DNA of 64,000 nucleotides from Palsa-1150 sp036490515 (GTDB taxonomy: Bacteria > Myxococcota_A > Polyangia > Polyangiales > Polyangiaceae): assembly GCA_036490515.1 (NCBI GenBank), contig DASXDU010000018.1:186001-250000 (forward strand), given 5' to 3'. Position numbers and translations under genes: made by a program. The notes below the pieces were generated by a model. The model searched no databases and was not told where the DNA came from. It was given only the letters and a program-made list of their open reading frames with translations. Positions 44,901-53,243 of the stretch are shown here, in pieces; positions within the stretch are counted from its first letter, which is position 1; every line of letters begins with the position of its first letter.

Positions 44901-45876
44901 TGACGACGCAGACGAGCCGCTGCTCGACGTCGGTGAGCGACCGCGGCGCCGCCTCGGAGACGGGCATCGCGCTCGCCGGGTCGGCGCGCACGTCGTCCTC
45001 GAGCGCGGCGATCGCGGCCACCACGGCCCCGGCGTCGGCGGGGCGGCGCAGCGCCTCCTTCGCGAGCATGCGCGCGACGAGATCGTCGACGGCGAACGGG
45101 AACTCCCCGCGGGACCGCAGGCGCGGCGCCTCCTCGAAGAGGACCTTGCCGAGGAGCGCCATCAGGTTGTCCGCGGAGAACGCGGCCACCCCCGTGAGGC
45201 ACTCGTAGAGGACGCACCCGAGCGCGAAGACGTCGGCGCGCGCGTCGATCTCCTCGTTGCCGCGCGCCTGCTCGGGGGCCATGTACCCGGGCGTCCCGAG
45301 GTACATCCCGGGCATCGTCATCCCGAAGGTCGCGCGGAGCGGGCGCGCGATGCCGAAGTCGAGCACCTTCACGCCGTGGGGCTCGCCGCCCGCGAGGAAG
45401 AGGTTCCGCGGGTTCACGTCGCGGTGCACGATGCCGCGCGCGTGGGCGACGGCGAGCGCCTCGGCCGCCCCCCGCACGAGGGCGAGCGCGTCGCGCAGCG
45501 AGAGCGGGCCCGCCGCGAGCTTGCCGCGCAGGTCCTGCCCCTCGAGCCACTCCATCGCGAGGAACGCGAGGCCCGCCTCGCTCCGTCCATGGGCCACGTA
45601 CTTGACGATCCCGGGGTGGTCGAGGTCCGCCAGGACGCGCGCCTCGCGCGCGAAGCGCTCCTCGCTCGACTCGTCGAGCAGCAGCTTCAGCGCGACCTCG
45701 CTGCCCGTGTGCCGGTCGCGCGCGCGGTAGACCGCGCCCATCCCGCCCCAGTCGGCCAGCGCGACGATCTCGAAGCGCCCGGCGACGATCTCGCCGACGC
45801 GCAGGAGGGACTTGGCGGCGGCGGAGGTCGTCGGGGACGAGACGGTCGGGGGGCCGGGTGCAGCTGACTCGTCCAT
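41935..45876 (-). CDS. Ser/Thr kinase-cyclase-like-AAA+ ATPase-TPR protein (1313 aa)
   Basis: Residues ~32-300: kinase with an atypical loop LADWGGMGAVY, Lys64, HRDVNPRN (151-158; the catalytic-loop Lys is Asn) and DFG (173-175). Residues ~355-480 resemble a class III cyclase fold without obvious catalytic acids (RLVCVVMAGAD, GTLVATLVGAGDATDHA, ALATGRGVVTGKYPVGEVLDRASRLL). Then an ATPase with Walker A VTGAAGMGKTRLRREFL and VVLVLEDLHWGD (Walker B), and a C-terminal half of about ten TPR-like helical repeats. Myxobacteria use such proteins as signalling switches; partners are unknown. ATG at 45876 is preferred over 45960. Confidence 0.85.
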   Translation of the reverse strand: MDESAAPGPPTVSSPTTSAAAKSLLRVGEIVAGRFEIVALADWGGMGAVYRARDRHTGSEVALKLLLDESSEERFAREARVLADLDHPGIVKYVAHGRSEAGLAFLAMEWLEGQDLRGKLAAGPLSLRDALALVRGAAEALAVAHARGIVHRDVNPRNLFLAGGEPHGVKVLDFGIARPLRATFGMTMPGMYLGTPGYMAPEQARGNEEIDARADVFALGCVLYECLTGVAAFSADNLMALLGKVLFEEAPRLRSRGEFPFAVDDLVARMLAKEALRRPADAGAVVAAIAALEDDVRADPASAMPVSEAAPRSLTDVEQRLVCVVMAGADPEAPPPPRDGGTLASAGTDSARQSSPIARFGARVERLADGTLVATLVGAGDATDHAAQAARFALALREMMPDAPIALATGRGVVTGKYPVGEVLDRASRLLLEMPRHAGPRTAPVRLDDVTAGLLDLRFDVADGGAGAELRGARESHDVARSVMGRPTTCVGRERDLRTLDATFDECVDESAARVVLVTGAAGMGKTRLRREFLRRVRRRTDDVDVLVGRADPMSAGAPFAMIAQTVTGAAGIADGEPLAARRQKLASRVGRHLAESDRARVVEFLGELVGAPFPEEESLQLRAARQDPVLRGDQMRRAYEDWIRAECARHPVVLVLEDLHWGDLPTVKVVDALLRNLAASPLMVLASSRPEVHELFPGTWSQRGVVELRLSELTPKAAEKLVREVLGEGVAEPTVRRIVEAAGGNPFCLEELVRAEAEGKGAAPPGSVLAVVSARIDRLDAGARRVLRAASVFGQQFWRGAVVSLVGAQRAAETGRWLDHLAEREVVVKRGRGKFPGEDEYAFRHALVREAAYEMLVGEDRVLGHRLAASWLEEAGERDALTLAEHFDRGRSPDRAITWYQRAAEHALQGNDLDAAIARSERAVGLGAEGAELVALRRVQAEAYKWRGANADALEAARKAMAAAERGGEAWCSAAGEVVAASGKLGDRAALAQIAEDLLTLPAGVGRNAQTVAIARATTQLALGGPPELVEKLLARLGSGVGTTSDPAIAGWVLEARAVAAGSAGDPGARVRLADAAAESFEAAGDLRNACLQRVSVGYAYNEIGAYEDAERALRGAIAVAERLGLDNAVGTASAQLGRTLSRQGRLEEGRQALDRAIVSLTAQKNVRLAAVATRYRAYVRSELGDAAGAEEDARAAAQALEGANALLGDALAMLADAQGARGANDEALATAKRAMAALDAAGKTATGEAAIRLAHVRALAASGDAPGAKAALEVARERVTARAKTIHDAGLRRAFLEDVVENARTMSLALP

Positions 45877-45940
45877 ACGCGCCGCGAAGACGGTACCATC
45901 CGGGGGCGGCCCTGAACAACGAGACCGGGGAGGAACGATC

Positions 45941-47095
45941 ATGGCGCTACCGTCGGACATCGCGAGGATTTCGGCCCTCGGGCAGCCCGTGCTGCGGAAC
46001 CTCTACATCACGCAGCGCTACCACGACCTCTCGCGCGCCCTGGCCGGGACGATCGGCGGGCCCGACGTGAACTGGTCGACCTTCGCGACGTGGGCGTCGA
46101 AGACCGCCGGGCAGAGCATCCGCAACGAGGAGGTGCCGCCCTTCGTCGTCGATCTCGTGAACGGCGCCGGCGACGGCGTCTCGCCTCACCTCGGCAGGAT
46201 CGAGTCGCTCGCGCGCGACCTCGTGCCGGGCGCCTCCCTCGGGGCCGCGTTCCTCCTCGCCCCCATCCGCGAGACGCTCGCCACCGTCAGCGACAGCATC
46301 GCCGCCGGCAACCTCGAGGTCTTCGCCGAGCTCGCGCCCCAGTTCGCGCGCTTCGTCCAGGCCATGCAGGCCGCCTCGCCGCCGACGCCGCAGATGCTCG
46401 CCGCCTTCCTCGAGCCGCTCGACCCGCGGCCCACCGCCGAGGGTGGCCAGAGCATGCTGCGGAGCGCGTTCACCGCGTACCACGAGGCCATCCTCGCGAA
46501 GGGCGACGTCGCGAAGGCGCGGCTCATCCTGCTCGGCAACTGCCAGATCGGCCTCCACGAGCAGACGCGCCTCCAGCCGCAGATCCAGCAGGCCATGGAC
46601 GCGCCCATCGACGACATCCTCCGCAAGCACCTGCACGCGAACCTCGGCGGGGGCCAGGGCCTCCTCCAGAAGGTCGTCGACGTCATCGAGGCGCCCTTCG
46701 CGGACCTCGTCCGCGTCGTACGGGTCCTCTGGGAGCGCGTCGCGACGCGCACGATGATGACGCTCGCCCTCCCCGGCGGCGCGAAGCTCGCGCTCGGGCA
46801 GGACATCCCGAAGCTCGCGGACGCCGACTCGTTCTTCCCGCCGCCGCTGGTCGACCTGTCCGATCCGGACGCCCTCGTGGCGCTCATCAAGCAGTACGAC
46901 CGGGCGCGCGGCGTGACCGACCAGGGGAGCGCGTCGGTCGACTGGCGCAGGCTCGACGACAGGATGAACTTCATCGTGAACCTCTTCCGTTCGCGCCAGC
47001 AGACCGCAGACCTCCTCGGGCCGCCCTTCAGCGACGCGCAGCGCGCGCTCATCGAGAAGGACGAGGTACCCGGAGCCGCGCTCGGCCCGCTGTGA
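45941..47095 (+). CDS. hypothetical helical protein (384 aa)
   Basis: Unrecognised. A strong ribosome site GGGGAGGAACG precedes the ATG. The protein is almost wholly alpha-helical and soluble (SDIARISALGQPVLRNLYITQRYHDLSRAL, then GDGVSPHLGRIESLARDLV, AFTAYHEAILAKGDVAKARLILLG). The start NLYITQRYHDLSRAL, with WSTFATWASKTAGQ, resembles the lead-in seen in uncharacterised myxobacterial proteins; no catalytic motif is visible. Divergent from the kinase-AAA+ gene with only 64 bp between starts. Confidence 0.75.
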   Translation: MALPSDIARISALGQPVLRNLYITQRYHDLSRALAGTIGGPDVNWSTFATWASKTAGQSIRNEEVPPFVVDLVNGAGDGVSPHLGRIESLARDLVPGASLGAAFLLAPIRETLATVSDSIAAGNLEVFAELAPQFARFVQAMQAASPPTPQMLAAFLEPLDPRPTAEGGQSMLRSAFTAYHEAILAKGDVAKARLILLGNCQIGLHEQTRLQPQIQQAMDAPIDDILRKHLHANLGGGQGLLQKVVDVIEAPFADLVRVVRVLWERVATRTMMTLALPGGAKLALGQDIPKLADADSFFPPPLVDLSDPDALVALIKQYDRARGVTDQGSASVDWRRLDDRMNFIVNLFRSRQQTADLLGPPFSDAQRALIEKDEVPGAALGPL

Positions 47096-47146
47096 GCGTC
47101 GCGGCTCCGAGCGCGGGCCCGCGTCGCGCACGAGGACGGCGCGGGA

Positions 47147-47653
47147 TCAGGGGCCGACGTACTGGACGCAGCGCGCGTAGCCGAGGGTCGTGACGTCGTA
47201 CTCGAAGGCCAAGCCCGTCGAGAAGTTGATCGCGTACACGGAGGCGCCCGCAGCGCCCGCGGCGGGAGACGAGGTCCACCAGTCGGCCGGGGTCACCTGC
47301 GTGCCCGGGAACGCGTTCGGGTCGATGGCCTTCGAGACGAGCGCGCCGTCGTCGTATTCGGTGTGGGGCGCCTCGTCGACGATCGTGAGGAGCTCCTTGT
47401 ACGTGGGCAGGCGCCAGGTGCCGCCTACGCCGCCGATGGAGAGCGTCGCGCAGCGCGCGAGCGCGTCGTCGAAGGTCACCGTACCGGCCGGCGGGTAGCG
47501 CTCCCAGAGGAGCTTCGTGAAGTTGTCCTGGATGACCTGCGCCGAGGAGTTGAAGTAGCCGTACTGCGTGCCGGGGGCGTCGGCACGAGCGAGCGTCACC
47601 GACGCGAGGGCCACGGCGGCCGCGCCGGCGAGACGGAACGCGCCTGCTTTCAC
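47147..47653 (-). CDS. secreted DUF1566 protein (168 aa)
   Basis: A signal peptide (AFRLAGAAAVALASVTLARA) is followed by the DUF1566 pattern: NFTKLLWERYPPAGTVTFDDALARCATL, GGTWRLPTYKELLTIVDE, DPNAFPGTQVTPADWWTSSP, VYAINFSTGLAFEYD, ARCVQY. The domain is a C-type-lectin-like fold found in extracellular proteins. GTG start at 47653 shares GTGA with the stop of the upstream gene, so the two DUF1566 proteins are co-translated and may work as a pair. Confidence 0.85.
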   Translation of the reverse strand: MKAGAFRLAGAAAVALASVTLARADAPGTQYGYFNSSAQVIQDNFTKLLWERYPPAGTVTFDDALARCATLSIGGVGGTWRLPTYKELLTIVDEAPHTEYDDGALVSKAIDPNAFPGTQVTPADWWTSSPAAGAAGASVYAINFSTGLAFEYDVTTLGYARCVQYVGP

Positions 47654-48495
47654 TGGGCGCCCCCGCTCACGCAGAGCACGTAGGTCGGCGAGGGCGCGCC
47701 GGTCGGGACGATCGACACGAGCCCCGACGAGAAGTCGACGGTCCACCAGCCCGACGGGCCGCCGTCGCCAGGGACGGACGACGAGGTCCAGTACTTCGCG
47801 TTCTGCGCGCCCGCGAAGACGACCGGATCGATGGTGGGCTGGCGCGTGGAGTCGATGAGCGAGACGAGCTCGATGCGCGTCGGGACACGCCACGATGCGC
47901 CGACCGGCGAGGACGGCAGGGAATGCGCCGTGCATGCGAGCCACGCAGCGTCGTAGGTCGAAGCGGGCCAGCTCGCGCGCACCCACGCGAGCCCCGTCAC
48001 GGTGTCGACCGCGGCCGGGCTCCCGCCGTCGGCGCTCGCGTCGGCGCCGGCGTCGTACGCCATGAGGTTCGGCGGCGGAGGCTCGCCGTCCGGGCCGAGC
48101 GCCGCGTCGGGGTTGGGCATCGGCCAGTGGGCCCACGTCTCGTTCCCCGTGGGCACGGGCCACGCATCGGGCGCCGCCACGTCGAGGGGCCCGTCGTCGA
48201 GCGGCGCGTCCCCGCCGTCCGCGGCGTCGCCCGCGTCCGCGTCGGCGACGTCCGGCATCGCGTCGCGGGCGGCCGCGTCGACGTCGGGGCCCGCGTCGTA
48301 CCCGAACACGATCCCCGAGCTGCTGTCGCTCGCATCGGGGCAGCTCGCCGCGCATGCGACGTCGTGGAACTGGTCGAGCCCGAGGAGCGTGTCGCACGCC
48401 ACGAGGGTCAGCCCGCACGCCAGCGCGGCCACGGCCGCCGTCCACGCGAGGCCGCGCCTTCGCGCCCGCGCCGGTGCTCGCCTAGAAGCGCCCAT
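47650..48495 (-). CDS. DUF1566 lipoprotein (281 aa)
   Basis: A twin-Arg-rich start and hydrophobic stretch (WTAAVAALACGLTLVAC) end in a lipobox; the mature protein begins CDTLLGLDQF, a recurrent myxobacterial lipoprotein start. An Asp/Ala-rich linker (~60-115) leads to a DUF1566 domain with VTGLAWVRASWPASTYDAAWLACT, WRVPTRIELVSLID and AKYWTSSSVPG. Outer-membrane attachment is likely. It overlaps its neighbours by 4 and 14 nt within the 51029-47147 gene run. Confidence 0.85.
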   Translation of the reverse strand: MGASRRAPARARRRGLAWTAAVAALACGLTLVACDTLLGLDQFHDVACAASCPDASDSSSGIVFGYDAGPDVDAAARDAMPDVADADAGDAADGGDAPLDDGPLDVAAPDAWPVPTGNETWAHWPMPNPDAALGPDGEPPPPNLMAYDAGADASADGGSPAAVDTVTGLAWVRASWPASTYDAAWLACTAHSLPSSPVGASWRVPTRIELVSLIDSTRQPTIDPVVFAGAQNAKYWTSSSVPGDGGPSGWWTVDFSSGLVSIVPTGAPSPTYVLCVSGGAQ

Positions 48496-49540
48496 GAACG
48501 CCCGCCGTGCCCGCGCCGAACCACGGGGCCAGCCCTGCCTCCTCGTGCCGGTCGCCCTCGCCCTTCGCGCTCTCGCCCTTGCTCACGAAGAGCCCGACGA
48601 CCCCGACGACGAGGCCTGCCGCGCCGACCGAGAACGCGACCGTCGAGACGTTGCCCCAGGTGCGCGCCGTGTCGAGGTCCTGCGCGCCGTGCGTCGCGTC
48701 GCACTCCTTGGACTGGTTGCACTCGGTGCCGAGCTGGTTCTTCTTGTTCCAGGCCGTCGCGCCCGTGAGGATGCCGATGGCGCCGCCCGCGATGGCCGTC
48801 GCGAAGCCCGCACGCACGAGGGCCGTCCCGGCCCCGCCGGAGGGCGCGGCCGCGGCGTGCTCCGTCGACGGCGGAGGCGCCACCGGCACGACGAGCTCCG
48901 CGCTCTGGCCCTCGGCGACGGTCGCCTCCTGCCGCGCCGTGCGCGCGCGCGCCCCTTCGCCGACGCGCACCTCGACGACGTGCTTGCCCGGGTCCACCTT
49001 CTGCGGCTCGCCGACCGCCGCCTCGGGGATGGCCACGCCGTCGATGGAGAGGTGCGCGACCTCGCCCGGCCCTGCGCCGAGCGGCTTCACCGCGAGCGTC
49101 GGGATGCGCGGCCGGAGCTCCTCGGCGAGCTTCGCGGCATCGGCGCGCGCGTCGGCCGACTTCTCGGTCTCGTCGGGCGCGACCGGGAGGCGCGCGACGT
49201 AGAGACAGACCTCGCGTGCCTCGGCGATCTGCCCGACCATCGCGTACGTCCGCGCGAGCTCGATGCCGGTGACGGGCGTGTTCCCGAGCGCGTGCGCGGC
49301 CTGGAGCTTCTCGAGCGCGCCGCGCAGATCGCCGCGCGCGCGGAGCTCCTTGCCCTCCTTGTAGAGCGTGCGCGCCGTCTCGAGCTCCTCGGCGGTGGGC
49401 GACCGCGGCTGGGCGCGCGCGACCGACGGCGCGGAGAGCGCGGACGCCGCGAGCCCGGACGCGACGACGAGAGCGGCCGCGAGACGGTGAAGGCGGCGTG
49501 GGCGGACGGCGCGAACGGCGCGCGGGCTACTTGATGTCAT
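48482..49540 (-). CDS. TPR/PEGA-like membrane protein (352 aa)
   Basis: A signal peptide (LAAALVVASGLAASALSAPSVARAQ) precedes a TPR-like pair (AEELETARTLYKEGKELRARGDLRGALEKLQAAHAL, TGIELARTYAMVGQIAEAREVCLYVARLP), a PEGA-like beta unit (LSIDGVAIPEAAVGEPQKVDPGKHVVEVRVGEG), and two C-terminal membrane helices (ALVRAGFATAIAGGAIGILTG; NVSTVAFSVGAAGLVVGVVGLFV). This order is common in myxobacteria next to Ser/Thr kinases; the role is unknown. It overlaps the kinase upstream and the lipoprotein downstream by 14 nt each, so it is part of one operon. Confidence 0.82.
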   Translation of the reverse strand: MTSSSPRAVRAVRPRRLHRLAAALVVASGLAASALSAPSVARAQPRSPTAEELETARTLYKEGKELRARGDLRGALEKLQAAHALGNTPVTGIELARTYAMVGQIAEAREVCLYVARLPVAPDETEKSADARADAAKLAEELRPRIPTLAVKPLGAGPGEVAHLSIDGVAIPEAAVGEPQKVDPGKHVVEVRVGEGARARTARQEATVAEGQSAELVVPVAPPPSTEHAAAAPSGGAGTALVRAGFATAIAGGAIGILTGATAWNKKNQLGTECNQSKECDATHGAQDLDTARTWGNVSTVAFSVGAAGLVVGVVGLFVSKGESAKGEGDRHEEAGLAPWFGAGTAGVHGRF

Positions 49541-51029
49541 CGTCGCTGCCGCGCGGAAGACGCGCGACGGTGGGGGCGGGCGCCGGAGAGGAGGACGGGG
49601 CCGCCGAAGGAAGAGGAGGAGAAGAAGAGGGGGGAGAAGGAGGAGGAGGAGCGGCTGAGACGAGGGGCGTGGGGGCGAGCGAGTGCGCGGGCGTGGGGGC
49701 GGGCGCGGGCGCGGGCGTGGGCGTGGGCGTGGGCGCGGGCGCGGGCGCGGGCGTGGGCATGCGCGTGGGCGCGGGCGCGGGCGCGGGCGTGGGCATGCGC
49801 GTGGGCGTGGGCGCGGGCGCGAGAGCCAGGGAGAGCGGGAGCGTGGGGATGGCCGTGGGCTCTGGCGCCGAGGCCGTCGCGGGCGCGGCCATCGCCGATG
49901 GCTCGGGCGCCTTCGTCCTCATGCGCGGCACGACGAAGCCCACTCCCACCGCGACCAGGCCCACGGCGCCGACGAGGAGCCACTTGCCGCGCGGGGCCGC
50001 CGCGCGATCGCTCGCGACGAGGCCCACGCCGGCGCCCGTCTCGGACCGCGCGTCGATGCCCGAGCCGGTCGACGCGGCGGGAGAGGCCAGGGACGTGGGC
50101 TGGGTGGCGTCGAGGCCCAGGCGGCTTCGCGGCGTGAGGACGTCGTCGACGCGCGCGCCCCGCGCGAGGCTCTCGCCGGTCGCCGCCCGCGCGAACGACT
50201 CGGCCAGGTCCTTCGCGGACGCGTAGCGCGCCTCGGGCTCGCGGGCGCACGCTCGCACGAACCATGCGTCGACCGCCTCGGGAAGGTCGCCACACGCGTC
50301 GGACGGGAGCGGGATCGGGTCGCGGTGGATCTTGAGCGCGAGCGCACCCACAGTCTCCGCGTAGAACGGCTTCTTCCCGGTGAGCGCCTCGAACGCCACG
50401 ACCCCGAGGGACCACAGGTCGGTGCGGAAGTCGATCGCCTTCGCGCCGACCACCTGTTCGGGGGACATGTAATAGGGCGACCCGATGAACGAGCCCGTGC
50501 GCGTCGTGCTGCCCACGATGCCGACCTCGGGCCCCTTGGCGATGCCGAAGTCGAGGAGCTTCACGAAGAGCTCCCCGCCGCCCGCATCGCACAGGAACAC
50601 GTTGCTCGGCTTGATGTCGCGGTGGACGATCCCGCGCTCGTGCGCCTTTCCGAGCGCGCGCGCGAGCTGCGCGACGACGGCCACGACCTCGGCCGCGCCG
50701 AGGCGACCCCGCTCGCGGATCTGCCGCTCGAGATCGCGCCCCTCGAGGAGCTCCATGACGATGTACGGCTCGCCGCCCGGGAGCACGCCGTGATCGAGCA
50801 TCTGCACGACGTGGGGGCTCTTCACCTGCGAGGCGGCGGCGGCCTCCCGCGAGAAGCGCGCGATGGCCTCGGCGCTCCCGGCGAGGTCGCGCGCGAGGAA
50901 CTTCACGACGACCTCGGTGCGCAGCGACTGGTGCTCGGCCACCCAGACGGCGCCCATGCCGCCCTCGCCCAGCGGGCGAAGGAGCCGCACGTTCGACGTC
51001 ACCATCATGCCCGCGCTGGGCTCGAGCAC
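49527..51029 (-). CDS. Ser/Thr protein kinase with Pro-Thr-Ala repeat tail (500 aa)
   Basis: GTG start; LLRPLGEGGMGAVW (G-loop 21-26), Lys43, HRDIKPSN (136-143), DFG (160-162), SPEQ, DLWSLGVV show a complete kinase to ~285. One membrane helix at ~346-365 (WLLVGAVGLVAVGVGFVVP). The outer part is low complexity: alternating Ala-Pro-Thr-Pro units around ~395-460, then a Pro/Ser-rich tail ending RLPRGSDDDIK. No sensor domain is visible. First gene of the overlapping run kinase - TPR/PEGA - two DUF1566 proteins. Confidence 0.9.
   Translation of the reverse strand: MLEPSAGMMVTSNVRLLRPLGEGGMGAVWVAEHQSLRTEVVVKFLARDLAGSAEAIARFSREAAAASQVKSPHVVQMLDHGVLPGGEPYIVMELLEGRDLERQIRERGRLGAAEVVAVVAQLARALGKAHERGIVHRDIKPSNVFLCDAGGGELFVKLLDFGIAKGPEVGIVGSTTRTGSFIGSPYYMSPEQVVGAKAIDFRTDLWSLGVVAFEALTGKKPFYAETVGALALKIHRDPIPLPSDACGDLPEAVDAWFVRACAREPEARYASAKDLAESFARAATGESLARGARVDDVLTPRSRLGLDATQPTSLASPAASTGSGIDARSETGAGVGLVASDRAAAPRGKWLLVGAVGLVAVGVGFVVPRMRTKAPEPSAMAAPATASAPEPTAIPTLPLSLALAPAPTPTRMPTPAPAPAPTRMPTPAPAPAPTPTPTPAPAPAPTPAHSLAPTPLVSAAPPPPSPPSSSPPLPSAAPSSSPAPAPTVARLPRGSDDDIK
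49680..49830. repeat. hexanucleotide repeat tract in a kinase gene
   Basis: GGGCGC and GGGCGT units, with two GGGCATGCGCGTGG variants, alternate for ~150 bp and encode the Ala-Pro/Thr-Pro repeats of the kinase tail. Units of 6 bp keep the frame when copy number changes. Confidence 0.75.
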
Positions 51030-51132
51030 CGGGGCGATCCTCTCCGACGTGGGAGCATGCTCGCTGGGGGCGCCTGCCGCAAGCGCGCGGCGCCTCCGTG
51101 CGCCCGAATCGGCCGGCAGCTACGATGAGGGC

Positions 51133-52380
51133 ATGCTTTCTTGGAGTGCTTCGATGCGGAGGTGTGCCGCGTGCGCCGTGGTGGCGTGCGCGATCGCGGG
51201 GCCGGTCGCCTGCGGGTCCCTGAGCGCCGAGGGCGGGGAGGGCTTCACCGGCAACGGCGACAGCGGCACGCACCAGGACGGCGGCGGGGGCCCCGAGGGC
51301 GGGTTCGTCGACGGCAGCGTGGAGACGGGTCTGGCCGACACGGGCCTGGCGGACGGCGAGGGCCCGGACACCGGACCGCCGGCTCCGACGACGGTCCTCT
51401 TCGTCCAGGGGTCGCCGAGCCTCTGGCCGGGGCCCGCGAGCATCCAGAACGTGCGCGTCTGCTGGTCCGTCGGCGGCGTGGTGACGCACGCGGTCCCCTT
51501 CCCGAGCGATGGCCCCATGCCGGGGAGCAACTACCCCGGCCTGCCCCTCGGCGGCGCGGGTGCGCTGTCCGACGCGACGCCGCTCCAGGGGGGGGCGCTC
51601 ACGCTCCACGTCATCGACGCGCTGACCGTCCAGCAGCTCGCGCCCCCAGCGACCGGGGGGGCGTGGACGTGCGACCAGCTCTACTGCCCGAACTTCGGCG
51701 CGAACAGCCCCCCCTCGTGCCTCGCGCCCGGGAGCTTCACCGAGGTGCCGGTGCGCGGCGCCGGGCAGATCGCGGCGCACGCGACGAACGTGGTCGCGCT
51801 CGCGGGGTGCTCGCCCTCCGCGGCCGACGGAGGGGTCGATCTCGCGAGCTGCGGCGGGGACTGGACACCCTCGGCGGGGAACCTCCACGCGGATCTCGTG
51901 ACGATCGCGTCGTCGACCCCACCGGCCGCGACGCTCGCGGCGCAGGCGGCGCAGCTCTCGCCGGGCCTCGCTGCGCTCACGGCCGACGGCGGGACGGCGA
52001 CCGTGTCCTTCGGCCCGGAGGGCAGCGCCGATGCCTCGGTGGTCGGCGAGGTGGCGGGCGAGGGCGCTCTCTCGGCCGTCGCGTTCGTGCCCCTCGGCTC
52101 CGGTCTCGCGACCTACGGCGAGGTGGGCTTCTCCGTGAGCGTGCCGACGGCCGACGGAGGCGCCATGACCGCGTGGATGTCGCTCGCGCAGTCGCAGGAG
52201 CTCGTGGACCCGACACAGGATCCCACGCTCTTCTTCGGCGCGCCGCGCACGTACCTCGTTGCCATCCTCGGCGACCCGCTCGGCGTGCACGCCTTCGCCA
52301 CGGACGCGGGCTACGACGGCACGGGGCTGCACCTGCTCGTCCTCCCCACGCCTGCGCCGCCCGTCCCAGCGGACCCGTAG
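51133..52380 (+). CDS. lipoprotein of unknown function (415 aa)
   Basis: Signal peptide with lipobox (AACAVVACAIAGPVACGS) and a Gly/Asp-rich linker. The mature part has repeated beta-strand blocks, several Cys pairs (CWSVGGV, CDQLYCPNFG, CLAPGSFTEVPV) and a long C-terminal half without Cys. The pattern (FVQGSPSLWPGPASIQNVRVCWSVGG) is typical of exported Polyangiales proteins of unknown function. TACGAT stands 6 nt before the ATG at 51133. Divergent from the kinase at 51029. Confidence 0.75.
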   Translation: MLSWSASMRRCAACAVVACAIAGPVACGSLSAEGGEGFTGNGDSGTHQDGGGGPEGGFVDGSVETGLADTGLADGEGPDTGPPAPTTVLFVQGSPSLWPGPASIQNVRVCWSVGGVVTHAVPFPSDGPMPGSNYPGLPLGGAGALSDATPLQGGALTLHVIDALTVQQLAPPATGGAWTCDQLYCPNFGANSPPSCLAPGSFTEVPVRGAGQIAAHATNVVALAGCSPSAADGGVDLASCGGDWTPSAGNLHADLVTIASSTPPAATLAAQAAQLSPGLAALTADGGTATVSFGPEGSADASVVGEVAGEGALSAVAFVPLGSGLATYGEVGFSVSVPTADGGAMTAWMSLAQSQELVDPTQDPTLFFGAPRTYLVAILGDPLGVHAFATDAGYDGTGLHLLVLPTPAPPVPADP

Positions 52381-52437
52381 GCCGGGGGATCGCGTGAGGA
52401 CGGCCTCCTCACGCCTGGGGAGGGCGCGATCGCCCGT

Positions 52438-53151
52438 TCACGGGGCGCGGGCGGCATCCATCGCGCGACCGAGGGCCTTGCGGGCGACGCGCGCGATGAC
52501 CACGAGGGCGACCGCGCCCGCCGTGAGGCCGGCACCGAGCGCGATCCACTTGGCCGAGCCCACGTCGGGGGCGTCCCCTGCCAGCAGCGCGGCCACGTCC
52601 CGGACGAGCGAGCCCGCATAGGCGTTGAAGACGAGCAGCGGGAAGAGACCCGCGGCGGTGGCGAGGGCGAAGTCGCGCATGCGCAGCGACGTGGAGGCGA
52701 GAACGTACGAGAGGACGTTCTGCGGGACGAACGGAGTGAGGCGAAGGAGGAACGCGATGCGGAGCCCGTCGGCCTCGATGGCGCGCCGGACGGCCGCGAC
52801 GCGGGGAGGATCGGGCGCGCGGGCGGGAAGGACGCGCCGGACGACCAGCCGGCCGAACGCCATGGCGACGCAGGCCGCGATCGTGGTCGAAGGGGCGGCG
52901 ACGACGACGCCGAGGCCGAACCCGTAGACGTACCCGGCCACGGCGGCCATGACCCAGAAGGGCGCGGCGGCGAGGGCCCACGCGACGTCGAACCCGAGGA
53001 GCGCGAACGCGCCCGCGGGCCCGGCGTCGCGGACGAAGCCGACGAACGAGATGAGCGCCCGCCGCGCCGCGGGAACGCGGAGCAGCGCGTAAGGGAGGAG
53101 GCTGACGGCGACGATGGCCCCGAGGCGGACCCAGGTCGAGCGCTTCGGCAT
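52438..53151 (-). CDS. TVP38/TMEM64 (VTT-domain) membrane protein (237 aa)
   Basis: Helix-rich polytopic protein of the SNARE-associated/VTT family: N-terminal helix VRLGAIVAVSLLPYALL, then WVMAAVAGYVYGFGLGVVVAAPSTTIAACVAMAFGRL (conserved G-Y-x-F/Y-G motif) and LRIAFLLRLTPFVPQNVLSYVLASTSL (the R-L-x-P-x-x-P-x-x-x-x-N/S-Y signature). Bacterial members are implicated in lipid scrambling or polyprenyl-phosphate recycling; the activity here is inferred. ATG at 53151; the frame upstream runs into the inverted repeat and is rejected. Confidence 0.85.
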   Translation of the reverse strand: MPKRSTWVRLGAIVAVSLLPYALLRVPAARRALISFVGFVRDAGPAGAFALLGFDVAWALAAAPFWVMAAVAGYVYGFGLGVVVAAPSTTIAACVAMAFGRLVVRRVLPARAPDPPRVAAVRRAIEADGLRIAFLLRLTPFVPQNVLSYVLASTSLRMRDFALATAAGLFPLLVFNAYAGSLVRDVAALLAGDAPDVGSAKWIALGAGLTAGAVALVVIARVARKALGRAMDAARAP

Positions 53152-53243
53152 GAGCAGCGGGAAATCCGTACCACGGGGCAGGCGAAGACGCAGAGCGGAG
53201 GGGTAGAGGAGAGGAGAGCGAGCACGGAGGGCCGAGGTACGCG

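Noticed and set aside
41474..45919. 1481-codon open frame on the minus strand
   Set aside because: A different frame of the kinase-AAA+-TPR gene; extremely Arg/Ala-rich without kinase motifs.
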